Assembly: GCA_910587355.1 (NCBI GenBank)
Contig: CAJUKF010000029.1
Location: 1 to 34,603, forward strand
Direction of reading: 5' to 3'
Source: an uncultured Muribaculaceae bacterium
GTDB taxonomy: Bacteria; Bacteroidota; Bacteroidia; Bacteroidales; Muribaculaceae
DNA length: 34,603 bases
Part shown: piece after piece, positions 1-7,233 of the stretch
Layout: each line of letters opens with the position of its first letter
How positions within the stretch are numbered: the first letter of the stretch is position 1
Made by a program: the position numbers and the translations under genes
Notes under the pieces: generated by a model
Database searches by the model: none
What the model was told of the DNA's origin: nothing
Seen by the model: only the letters and a program-made list of their open reading frames with translations

Positions 1-8
1 AATCATAA

Positions 9-233
9 CGCTCCGTAAACTCACTTCTGTTAACAAGCATTTTTAAACAACCTCTTAATATCTCAGGTCTCCCCACAGGCACACTCGTGGAAATCACCAC
101 CCTCTCGGGCGTGCTTTTCAAGAAAGCGGTAGCGGGCAACGACGGCTTTCTCCAGATTGACATGACAGATGCCGAGGCTGGAGTATATATCGTTAAAGCC
201 GGCGAACAGCAGGTAAAAATCTACAAGCGCTGA
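9..233 (+). pseudogene. C-terminal remnant of a secreted/surface protein (T9SS-tail-like)
   Basis: This frame is open from base 9 to a TGA at 231-233, with an in-frame TAA at 6-8 and no ATG in the upstream part. The last 50 or so residues read ...GTLVEITTLSGVLFKKA, then DMTDAEAGVYIVKAG, then a basic end QQVKIYKR. This pattern (a beta-strand with LSG, then AGVYIVK, then a short basic tail) is typical of the C-terminal beta-sandwich or sorting-type domains of Bacteroidetes secreted proteins. Without a start codon it looks like a 3' remnant, or a gene frameshifted just outside the window. It is convergent with the neighbouring minus-strand gene, 9 bases away. The similarity is by pattern only. 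Confidence 0.45.
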
Positions 234-242
234 CTCGGCTAA

Positions 243-1052
243 TCAAAGCTTTATCCGCTCGAAGGCATCAATAAAGCTACCCGGTGTCGCATTAAGAACC
301 CGTACGCCACGGCTCCTGGCATACCTGACTATATGGTGATAGCTGCGGAAAGCTATAGCAAAACTCTCCACTACTTCATGCAGTCTTATGCCCTGATAGT
401 CGTGCCTGATGCGGCTGAGTTCGCGGTCGCTGTCGGCATAGAAATGCGGCTGGACCGATACGACCTCATTGTCATCGGTGACAGACAGGGTTTTCATCCA
501 TGAATGGTCGGCACCTGTGATTACCACTTCTTTATATCCCATGCCGATTGCGAGCATTATGGCCGGAACCAGCACGTTACGCGGCCGTGGCATACCAAGT
601 CCGGCACTGAACGCCGCATGTGTGAACGCATCGTAGCCCTCAAGGCCAATGAAATTGAACGGCTTCAGGTCGAGGCCACTGTAGTGCTTACGGGCAGCTT
701 TGAGAAATTTTGCAGGAACAAAGAGAGTCATTTTCCACTCGACACGTGCAAGCGCCTGACGCAGCTTGTCGAGATTGCCCCCGTTGTCGCTTGCGCCGAA
801 AAAGTGAGGGTCGGCGAGGACATAATACCGCGGACGGATGTCGAAAAAGACCGGAGCGAGCGCCGCGAAATTCACAGCCATTGACGGAGTTGACTTAAGC
901 AACGGCAGATGCGAGGCTATGGTATCATTGAGCGAAGGGCCGTTGCCCATGACAATAATCCTACTGCCTTCTGGTGCCGGCATATTTTTCACCGGTCGCG
1001 ACTGGAGCACGATTTTCGCGATGCTCTTTAATGTGGCAAGAAAGTTGTTCAT
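243..1052 (-). CDS. GNGPSL-motif protein, GT42/DUF115-like candidate glycosyltransferase
   Basis: The 269-residue protein is last in a four-gene glycan operon. Its start ATG overlaps the stop of the gene upstream by 4 bases (ATGA). Residues 32-41 read IIVMGNGPSL. That N-terminal strand plus glycine motif is characteristic of GT42 sialyltransferases such as CstII and of the related DUF115/MptE-like fold. Later pieces also fit: ADPHFF near residue 81, and a helix-strand segment AIGMGYKEVVITGADHSW near 168-186, comparable to 'AIALGYKEIYLSGIDFY' of that family. No signal peptide or membrane segment is evident, so it is probably cytoplasmic. A role in modifying a surface polysaccharide is inferred from the neighbours. 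The sugar transferred cannot be told from the sequence, and a non-catalytic relative is possible. Confidence 0.6.
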   Translation of the reverse strand: MNNFLATLKSIAKIVLQSRPVKNMPAPEGSRIIVMGNGPSLNDTIASHLPLLKSTPSMAVNFAALAPVFFDIRPRYYVLADPHFFGASDNGGNLDKLRQALARVEWKMTLFVPAKFLKAARKHYSGLDLKPFNFIGLEGYDAFTHAAFSAGLGMPRPRNVLVPAIMLAIGMGYKEVVITGADHSWMKTLSVTDDNEVVSVQPHFYADSDRELSRIRHDYQGIRLHEVVESFAIAFRSYHHIVRYARSRGVRVLNATPGSFIDAFERIKL

Positions 1053-1768
1053 AGGCTGTTTTCGTCGTAAACATGTGTGCGGAGATACTCACACACCGGT
1101 GTGGGCCTGAAAGCGATGTCATTGCAGAGGACTTCGCAGGAAAAAGTGCGTGTGGTGGTGTACAGAGCGTATTTGCTTTTGCCATAAACAATGCGGCCGA
1201 ACCACTGCTGCGGACGTGTGCTGAGAGTGGAGATACGTTTGTTGCCAAGACGGTAAGCAATTGCCTCGGCCAAGTCGTGAACCGTAGGATTCTCACCGTC
1301 GGTAACATTGTAGACAAGCTTTTCGCGCACAGGCAGACCGCCTTCGGCGAGCGCACGTGCAACCCGGCCCAAATCGACGGCATGAACCACACTACGCCGG
1401 GCCTCGTTGCCGGGGAAATGCAGGAAAGTGCCACGCCAGACGCCCTCGGCAATATGGCGGACAAAACCCGTCATTCCGGTGCCCACTATATCGGGACATC
1501 GAAGAACTACAGGCCGGAGGCCTTTTGCTACGGCAGTACGGCAGAAATCATCTTCGCGAGTTTTCCATACCGACCCGGCATCGATTGTCGCGGTTTCATC
1601 GGTCATGTCATGCGCTTCCGGGCCATAGATATCTGTCGACGAAATCATCAGAGCCATGTCGGCCGCATCATCGTCAATACCGCATACACTCACGCCGGGC
1701 AATGCCGCTTTGATATAAGGCTCAACAAATTGCGCCTCGGGCGCATATAGTGCCAGTGTCTCTATCAT
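1049..1768 (-). CDS. Short NAD-dependent epimerase/dehydratase-like (SDR) protein lacking the Rossmann glycine motif
   Basis: The 239-residue protein resembles the central and C-terminal parts of extended SDR sugar epimerases. It has ISSTDIYGP near residues 42-50 (equivalent to the SS..VYG strand), VVLRCPDIVGTG near 87-98, and VVHAVDLGRVARAL near 127-140. Extended SDRs normally have about 110 residues, including GxxGxxG, before the SS..VYG strand; here there are only about 42. The expected YxxxK region reads VWKTREDD, with no correctly placed Tyr and Lys. The start overlaps the GT2 stop by 4 bases and no earlier start exists in frame, so the short N-terminus looks real. It may be a degenerate enzyme or a binding/scaffold protein in glycan synthesis. 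Confidence 0.6.
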   Translation of the reverse strand: MIETLALYAPEAQFVEPYIKAALPGVSVCGIDDDAADMALMISSTDIYGPEAHDMTDETATIDAGSVWKTREDDFCRTAVAKGLRPVVLRCPDIVGTGMTGFVRHIAEGVWRGTFLHFPGNEARRSVVHAVDLGRVARALAEGGLPVREKLVYNVTDGENPTVHDLAEAIAYRLGNKRISTLSTRPQQWFGRIVYGKSKYALYTTTRTFSCEVLCNDIAFRPTPVCEYLRTHVYDENSL

Positions 1769-2508
1769 AACTTTTTATGTCGGATATAGAAAAATATTCG
1801 CGATGCGATTTTAAGCATCGACACATTGAAACCGTTGTCGCGTAGCGCCTTATATTTCTCATATGTGCCTCCCTGTATGCGGATGCGGAGATTTGTAGAG
1901 ATACCGCCGTGCTCCATATTCACAGCAACGCCGGGGATATGTATGCCTTTGAACGGCTGCCGGCCAAGAAACAGCCTCAAAAAGAGGTCGAAATCGGCTG
2001 CGAGCCTGAACTTTTCGTTATACGGTCCTACCCTGAGCATCGCATCATGACGTATAAAGAGCGAGGGATGCGGCGGAGCAAAACCCTTGAGTAGGTGCGA
2101 GGGAACAAAATCGCCCGAAGTATAGTGACGGTAAACAACACCGGGCTTGCCGTGCGAGACAAAATTCACATCGCCGTACACAAAATCAATGTCAGGGTCG
2201 CCGAGCGCGTCGGCCACCCGTGCAAGCACATAGTTATCGGCAAGAAAATCATTGCCGTGGACAACTCCGATTACATCGCCGGAGGCTTTTGAAATACCGT
2301 AATTTATAGCGTTGAATATACCCTGCGGCTCATGCTCCAGCACAGTGCAGAAGTTCTTTTTAGGCAAATTGCACAAAGGCCCTCCGCCATTGACAATAAG
2401 ATGCTCTACCGACACATCGCGAGACAGCCTCTGGCGACGCACACTGTCGATATTGCGTCTGAGGAGCACCCCGTCGTCTTTGGTTATGGTGATTATTGAA
2501 ATAAGCAT
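1765..2508 (-). CDS. Glycosyltransferase family 2
   Basis: The 247-residue cytoplasmic glycosyltransferase has a GT-A fold. It begins MLISIITITKDDG, the standard GT2 first strand. It contains VVHGNDFL at about residues 82-89, in the place of the DXD/NSDD metal-binding motif, and HPSLFIRHDAML followed by KFRLAADFDLFLRL around 147-180, typical of the acceptor-side half of this subfamily. I chose the ATG at 2506-2508 over start codons further upstream because homology begins there. Its first base also overlaps the last base of the preceding stop (TAATG), an arrangement suited to translational coupling. It probably adds one sugar to a lipid-linked surface glycan; donor and acceptor are not predictable. 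Confidence 0.82.
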   Translation of the reverse strand: MLISIITITKDDGVLLRRNIDSVRRQRLSRDVSVEHLIVNGGGPLCNLPKKNFCTVLEHEPQGIFNAINYGISKASGDVIGVVHGNDFLADNYVLARVADALGDPDIDFVYGDVNFVSHGKPGVVYRHYTSGDFVPSHLLKGFAPPHPSLFIRHDAMLRVGPYNEKFRLAADFDLFLRLFLGRQPFKGIHIPGVAVNMEHGGISTNLRIRIQGGTYEKYKALRDNGFNVSMLKIASRIFFYIRHKKL

Positions 2509-3914
2509 TAAAATGATACGCACCCCCTTGCGTAATAAGGTTGTAAAGTCAGATAAACTACAATCAGAGCGGCACAGATGAGAAGAGCGTACACCGCAGA
2601 GAACCAACGGAATGACAAGCGGCGCCATGCAACGGTGACAATGACCGAGGCTGCAGCCGGAATAAGGAAAGGTAGCCACGGAAGCACATAACGCGACACA
2701 CTTCCACCGGACACATAAGCTGTAACCGACAGAGCTACCCCCCCCATTACCAATGATTTAGTAACTTCTACAGGATTTTTCGGGATACAGAAAAACATAA
2801 AGTAAAGCACCAGGCACAATACACAGTACCACGGAATGCTGAAATGATTGTGGAAATACGACAGGCCGAAGCCGATATGCCGTGTAAATCCCCAGGGCAG
2901 CGGCGACAGAAACTGAATAGCCATTGAGACTGGCAGGCGAAGAACTTTATGAAGCACCGGCAAATTCTCATAGTCGCCCATGGCCGACTGATAGACCTCG
3001 GCCCTGAAATCGTCTTTCTCGTAAATACTGAAAGTATCGGCAGTCTCGTCAACGTGCAACAGACGAGGAGCAACCTCGATATGCAACATATAGAACTGGA
3101 TGCCCACAGCTACGACAACAACCGCCGCAAGAGAAACTACTTTACGCACCGGCACCCTAAACATGCCAATGACGGCAAGCACAGCGACGAACGCCCCGAA
3201 CCAGTGCCGGATAACGGAGGCTGGAATTATAACAGCGACTGCCACGGCAAAAATCACCCATGGACGTTTTACACAGCAGAACACATACATCAGCACCGAT
3301 GAAGCAAGACACAAGAACGCATCTTTCACAAGTATACATCCTGTAGTGAGATATAAGCCTATGCTTCCGAGCAATATTATCGCCGTGGTAGCAGTAACCG
3401 CAGGGCTTTTGCCTTCGGGAGTTGCTATCCGAGAAGCAGTGATTGCCGTGAAAATTATAGAAAGCAAAGTGGCCAGCATACTTCCTGCCATATAGACATC
3501 CACACCGGCAACACGGCCTAACGAAAGATAATACAGCATAGTGCCGTAACCTTGCTGATTGGCAGACACTGGCGACGGAACGCCTGCTGCAAGTGATGTA
3601 AGCTGACTCCACGCAAGCGCCGCATCCATTATCAGCACCGGGGAATACGCATCAGCGCCGGCATGGGTGGTATAATACCATACATTCAGCACATTATACC
3701 CTGCCATTAAAAACCATATTACACCAAGGGCACACAAGCCTCCGGCGTTCGATGGACAGAAACGCCGGTAAACCCATAAGGAAACGGCACCGGCGAGAAG
3801 ATATTCAAAGAGCTGTCTGAAAAAATCCGCGCCAGGAAACATCAGGAGCAGCACACATAACGCGGCCGTCATGGATGCGGAACAGATGATAAACTGTTTC
3901 GGGATGCTTTTCAT
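2508..3914 (-). CDS. Polytopic membrane protein, candidate polysaccharide polymerase/ligase (Wzy-like)
   Basis: This is a hydrophobic protein of 468 residues with roughly ten or more predicted membrane segments and a large non-membrane loop of about 60 residues in the second half (around VAPRLLHVDETADTFSIYEKDD). That layout suits Wzy O-antigen polymerases or EpsG/GT-C-type proteins, and it leads an operon with a GT2 enzyme and sugar-modifying proteins. No diagnostic motif is visible, so the polymerase role is inferred from topology and context. An upstream ATG at 3977 would add 21 residues, but the -7 promoter box at 3939-3946 lies inside that stretch, so I prefer the start at 3912-3914. A G8 tract on the coding strand (2738-2745) is in frame. 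Confidence 0.65.
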   Translation of the reverse strand: MKSIPKQFIICSASMTAALCVLLLMFPGADFFRQLFEYLLAGAVSLWVYRRFCPSNAGGLCALGVIWFLMAGYNVLNVWYYTTHAGADAYSPVLIMDAALAWSQLTSLAAGVPSPVSANQQGYGTMLYYLSLGRVAGVDVYMAGSMLATLLSIIFTAITASRIATPEGKSPAVTATTAIILLGSIGLYLTTGCILVKDAFLCLASSVLMYVFCCVKRPWVIFAVAVAVIIPASVIRHWFGAFVAVLAVIGMFRVPVRKVVSLAAVVVVAVGIQFYMLHIEVAPRLLHVDETADTFSIYEKDDFRAEVYQSAMGDYENLPVLHKVLRLPVSMAIQFLSPLPWGFTRHIGFGLSYFHNHFSIPWYCVLCLVLYFMFFCIPKNPVEVTKSLVMGGVALSVTAYVSGGSVSRYVLPWLPFLIPAAASVIVTVAWRRLSFRWFSAVYALLICAALIVVYLTLQPYYARGCVSF

Positions 3915-3938
3915 CGATAGGTTCGTCGTCTTTTTCTG

Positions 3939-3946
3939 CAAAGGTA
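3939..3946 (-). promoter_or_regulatory. Bacteroidetes -7 box (TACCTTTG) for the glycan operon
   Basis: Read on the minus strand the bases are TACCTTTG, an exact match to TAnnTTTG of the Bacteroidetes primary sigma factor. It lies 25 bases before the preferred start of the polytopic membrane protein. No clear -33 TTTG is visible at the expected spacing. Confidence 0.6.
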
Positions 3947-3987
3947 CAAATTTTGACACAATCCGTCTTTCTTTCATCGAAAATTCC

Positions 3988-3995
3988 TAATTTTG
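3988..3995 (+). promoter_or_regulatory. Bacteroidetes -7 box (TAATTTTG) for the glsA-like gene
   Basis: The bases TAATTTTG match TAnnTTTG and sit 25 bases before the ATG at 4021. With the minus-strand box at 3939-3946 this makes a compact divergent promoter region. A -33 element is not obvious. Confidence 0.6.
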
Positions 3996-4020
3996 CATTT
4001 TAGTAAGAACGCAGAAAAAC

Positions 4021-4866
4021 ATGAGCGGCGGCAGACCCATACGAATCGACCTGCAGAAGGTGCTTGACGAGCGCTTAGGCGAACGGAGCCGCTACGTGCC
4101 CTCATTCATGGTGCGCGCTCTGGAGAAACTCATCTGTCAGGACGAGATGAACTCACTGCTTGAAAACAACTTTCCGCTGCAGGGCGCGGATTTCTGCCGT
4201 GGCGTGCTGCGCGAACTCGACGTGAAGCTACATGTTCGCGGAAGCGAGAACATGCCGAAGTCGCCACGCTGCATTGTGGTGAGCAATCATCCGCTCGGCG
4301 GCCTGGACGGCATCACGATGATAGCATGGCTGAGTTCGTTTTACGGCAATTGCCCGGTGCATTTCGTCGTCAACGATTTGCTTATGGCAATCGACCCTCT
4401 CAAGGAGTGCTTCGTGCCCGTAAACAAACACGGAGCCCAAAGCCGGAAAGCTTCTGCGCTGCTTGACAGCGTGCTCGCAGGCGACAATCCTGTGGTGATT
4501 TATCCGGCAGGCCTTGTATCGCGTCTCAACGACAACGGAGAAGTCCGTGACCTGATATGGCGCAAAATGGCTGTAACCAAAGCCATTGACAGCCACCGCG
4601 ATGTGGTGCCAGTGCACTTCGGCGGCGAAAATTCACCGTCGTTCTACCGATGGGCCCGACTCCGCAAACGGCTCGGCATCAGGTTCAACTACGAAATGGT
4701 GCTGCTGCCACGTGAGGTGATGCGCGCACGCGGCAAGGACTTCACGCTGACCGTGGGCGAACCCGTAGCATGGCAGAAACTGGCCGAAGGCCGTGACCCG
4801 GTGCTCGAAGCGGCCCTCTTACGTAAAACTGTCTATTCACTTCCGTCCAAATACGACGAATTATGA
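4021..4866 (+). CDS. glsA: PlsC-like O-acyltransferase, glycine-lipid synthesis (GlsA-like)
   Basis: The 281-residue lysophospholipid-acyltransferase-family protein carries the catalytic NHxxxxD motif as NHPLGGLD at residues 89-96 and a later substrate-binding strand VIYPAGLVSR. It lacks long membrane segments and is probably membrane-associated. The next gene overlaps it by 4 bases and encodes a GNAT-type N-acyltransferase. In Bacteroides this two-gene arrangement makes the glycine lipids: GlsB N-acylates glycine with a 3-hydroxy fatty acid and GlsA esterifies the hydroxyl with a second acyl group. OlsA of ornithine-lipid synthesis is the nearest functional parallel. The enzyme class is clear; the amino-acid head group is inferred from the known Bacteroides pair. 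Confidence 0.78.
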   Translation: MSGGRPIRIDLQKVLDERLGERSRYVPSFMVRALEKLICQDEMNSLLENNFPLQGADFCRGVLRELDVKLHVRGSENMPKSPRCIVVSNHPLGGLDGITMIAWLSSFYGNCPVHFVVNDLLMAIDPLKECFVPVNKHGAQSRKASALLDSVLAGDNPVVIYPAGLVSRLNDNGEVRDLIWRKMAVTKAIDSHRDVVPVHFGGENSPSFYRWARLRKRLGIRFNYEMVLLPREVMRARGKDFTLTVGEPVAWQKLAEGRDPVLEAALLRKTVYSLPSKYDEL

Positions 4867-5792
4867 ATCAACCGATAATAGAACCTGTCGACACCTCTCT
4901 GATTGAAGCCGAACTTACGCCGGAGCGCTTTCTGCGCAAGACCAACAAGGGCGGCAACGAACTGTATGTGGTGAACGTGTTCAATGCCCCCAACACCATG
5001 CGCGAAATAGGACGTCTGCGAGAAATCGCATTCCGCAGCGCCGGCGGCGGTTCGGGCAAAGAATGCGACATCGACGAATTCGACACTATGCCCACACCGT
5101 GCAGCCAGCTGCTGGTATGGGACCCGGACAGCAAGCTCATTCTCGGAGGTTACCGCTTCATCTGCGGACCCGACATAGAGCGCGACGCCCAAGGGCGTCC
5201 GCGCATAGCCACAAGCCATATGTTCGGCTTCTCCGAGAAATTTCTGAACGACTATCTGCCCTATACCCTCGAGCTGGGACGTTCGTTCGTAAGACCTGAA
5301 TACCAGTCGTCGCGTGCGGGCGCAAAGGCAATCTACGTGCTCGACAACCTCTGGGACGGACTGGGCGCCATCACCGTGGTTTATCCTTATCTCAAATATC
5401 TTTTCGGGAAGGTGACCATGTATCCAAGTTACACCGAGCGCGCCCGCGACCTCATACTCTTCTTCCTTCACAAATATTTCCCGGACCCCGAGCATCTGGT
5501 ATGGCCTCTGAAGCCGCTGTCTGTAAAGACAAGTCCAGAAGAACTCGCCGCAATCCTGAACGGAGAGGATTTCCGGTCAGACATGCGCATACTCAATGCC
5601 AAAGTACGCGAATACGGCCAGACCATACCGCCTCTGGTACATGCCTACATGAGCCTGTCGCCTACGATGCGGATGTTCGGCACGGCCATAAACGATGAAT
5701 TCGGCGACGTGGAGGAAAGCGGCATTTTCCTCACGATATCCGAGATTCTCGAAGAAAAGAAACGACGTCACATCGACACATTCCAACCCTGA
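4863..5792 (+). CDS. glsB: GNAT-type N-acyltransferase, glycine-lipid synthesis (GlsB-like)
   Basis: The 309-residue protein belongs to the 'hemolysin/OlsB-like' acyltransferase family, which uses acyl-ACP to N-acylate an amino acid. Visible family features are the segment TMREIGRLREIAFRSAGGG near residues 45-63, SQLLVWDPDSKLILGGYRFI near 78-98, and ELGRSFVRPEYQ near 139-150. The start overlaps the stop of the preceding PlsC-like gene (ATGA), indicating translational coupling of the two acylation steps. The product would be an N-acyl-3-hydroxyacyl glycine (commendamide-like) that the partner then O-acylates. The family was formerly annotated as hemolysin; a haemolytic role is not supported here. 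Confidence 0.78.
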   Translation: MNQPIIEPVDTSLIEAELTPERFLRKTNKGGNELYVVNVFNAPNTMREIGRLREIAFRSAGGGSGKECDIDEFDTMPTPCSQLLVWDPDSKLILGGYRFICGPDIERDAQGRPRIATSHMFGFSEKFLNDYLPYTLELGRSFVRPEYQSSRAGAKAIYVLDNLWDGLGAITVVYPYLKYLFGKVTMYPSYTERARDLILFFLHKYFPDPEHLVWPLKPLSVKTSPEELAAILNGEDFRSDMRILNAKVREYGQTIPPLVHAYMSLSPTMRMFGTAINDEFGDVEESGIFLTISEILEEKKRRHIDTFQP

Positions 5793-5812
5793 AAATTTTT
5801 TCACTGTCACAT

Positions 5813-7171
5813 ATGATACTTGCACCACTTACTGCCGTCTCACCCGTTGACGGACGCTATCGCTCCAAGAGCGAGCCTTTGGCCGATTATTTTTCGGAAT
5901 ACGCCACCATCCGCTACCGCGTAAAAGTCGAAATCGAGTACTTCATCGCCCTTTCGGACATGGGTCTGCCCCAGCTCCCCGAGCTCTCGCAGGAGCAGAA
6001 AGACGCACTGCGCGCAATCTACGACCCGGCAAACTTCACCGTCGCCGAGGCCGAGGAAGTGAAAAACATCGAAAAGACCACCAACCACGACGTAAAGGCC
6101 GTGGAATACTACATCAAAGGTAAATTCGACGCGCTCGGTCTGAGCGACCGCAAGGAATTCATCCACTTCGGCCTCACGTCGCAGGACATCAACAACACTT
6201 CATTCCCCATGATGGTGCGCGATGCCCTCTCCGACATCATAATTCCGGCCTACGAACGCCTCGATGCAAAGCTCAACGAACTCGCATCGGAGTACGCCGA
6301 AATCCCGATGCTCGCCAAAACCCACGGCCAGCCCGCGTCGCCTACAACATTAGGCAAGGAAATAGCTGTATTCGCATACCGCCTCGAAGTACAGCTCGAA
6401 TCGCTCCGCAAAACTCCCGTGTCGGGTAAGTTCGGCGGCGCAACGGGCAACTTCAACGCCCACCGCGTGGCATTCCCCGGCACCGACTGGCAGATTTTCG
6501 CCCAGCGTTTCCTTCGCGACAGCCTCGGCATCGAGCGCGAGTGCCTCACCACCCAGATATCGAACTACGACAACCTCGCTGCGATTTTCGACGCACTGCG
6601 CCGCATCAACACAGTGATTCTCGACCTCGACCGCGACATGTGGTCGTACATATCGATGAACTACTTCAAGCAGCGCATCAAAGCCGGTGAGGTAGGTTCG
6701 TCGGCCATGCCCCACAAAGTCAATCCGATTGACTTCGAGAACTCCGAAGGCAACCTCGGCATCGCCGACGCGCTCTTCACGTTCCTCTCGACCAAGCTTC
6801 CCGTCTCGCGTCTGCAGCGCGACCTCACCGACTCGACCGTCATCCGCAATATCGGCGTACCCATGGCTCACTCGCTCATCGCAGTCGAGTCGACCCTCAA
6901 GGGTCTTGGCAAACTCATACTCCACCGCGAGGCCATAGACGCCGACCTCAACGGGTGCTGGAGCGTGGTTGCTGAGGCTATCCAGACAATTCTGCGCCGC
7001 GAAGGCTATCCCAAGCCCTACGAAGCACTCAAGGCGCTCACACGCACCAACTCCGTAGTCGATGGCGACGCAATCGCCGCATTCATCGACAGCCTCGAAG
7101 GCATATCGGAAGACGTGCGCGCCGAGCTCCATGCCATTTCTCCGTCAAATTACATCGGATATACTATCTGA
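5813..7171 (+). CDS. purB: Adenylosuccinate lyase
   Basis: The 452-residue protein has the length and features of the E. coli-type PurB. It cleaves SAICAR to AICAR plus fumarate and adenylosuccinate to AMP plus fumarate in purine synthesis. The start LTAVSPVDGRYRSK is the classic N-terminus. TSQDINNT (near residue 122) and the fumarase/lyase-superfamily signature GSSAMPHKVNP, around residues 293-303, carrying the catalytic serine loop, are both present. It starts 20 bases after glsB and is probably co-transcribed with it. A strong hairpin terminator follows. Confidence 0.95.
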   Translation: MILAPLTAVSPVDGRYRSKSEPLADYFSEYATIRYRVKVEIEYFIALSDMGLPQLPELSQEQKDALRAIYDPANFTVAEAEEVKNIEKTTNHDVKAVEYYIKGKFDALGLSDRKEFIHFGLTSQDINNTSFPMMVRDALSDIIIPAYERLDAKLNELASEYAEIPMLAKTHGQPASPTTLGKEIAVFAYRLEVQLESLRKTPVSGKFGGATGNFNAHRVAFPGTDWQIFAQRFLRDSLGIERECLTTQISNYDNLAAIFDALRRINTVILDLDRDMWSYISMNYFKQRIKAGEVGSSAMPHKVNPIDFENSEGNLGIADALFTFLSTKLPVSRLQRDLTDSTVIRNIGVPMAHSLIAVESTLKGLGKLILHREAIDADLNGCWSVVAEAIQTILRREGYPKPYEALKALTRTNSVVDGDAIAAFIDSLEGISEDVRAELHAISPSNYIGYTI

Positions 7172-7183
7172 AAATAAACACAC

Positions 7184-7220
7184 AGGCAGTTGCGCCGCGA
7201 ACGGCACAACTGCCTTCTTT
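7184..7220 (+). terminator. Intrinsic terminator after purB
   Basis: The arms 7184-7197 and 7202-7215 pair over 14 positions with one mismatch, around a 4-base CGAA loop, and are followed by TCTTT. It separates purB from the hut operon. It also leaves little room (about 15 bases) for a separate ftcD promoter, so hut expression may depend on read-through or on a promoter further upstream. Confidence 0.7.
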
Positions 7221-7233
7221 ACCATATCTTGCC

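Noticed and set aside
4833..5495. 220-residue minus-strand open frame
   Set aside because: Antisense to the GNAT acyltransferase, no family features.
4863..5792. Haemolysin
   Set aside because: Legacy family name only; the sequence is a GNAT-like acyltransferase paired with a PlsC-type enzyme.
6350..7132. 260-residue minus-strand open frame
   Set aside because: Shadow of purB on the other strand; purB signature motifs are unambiguous.
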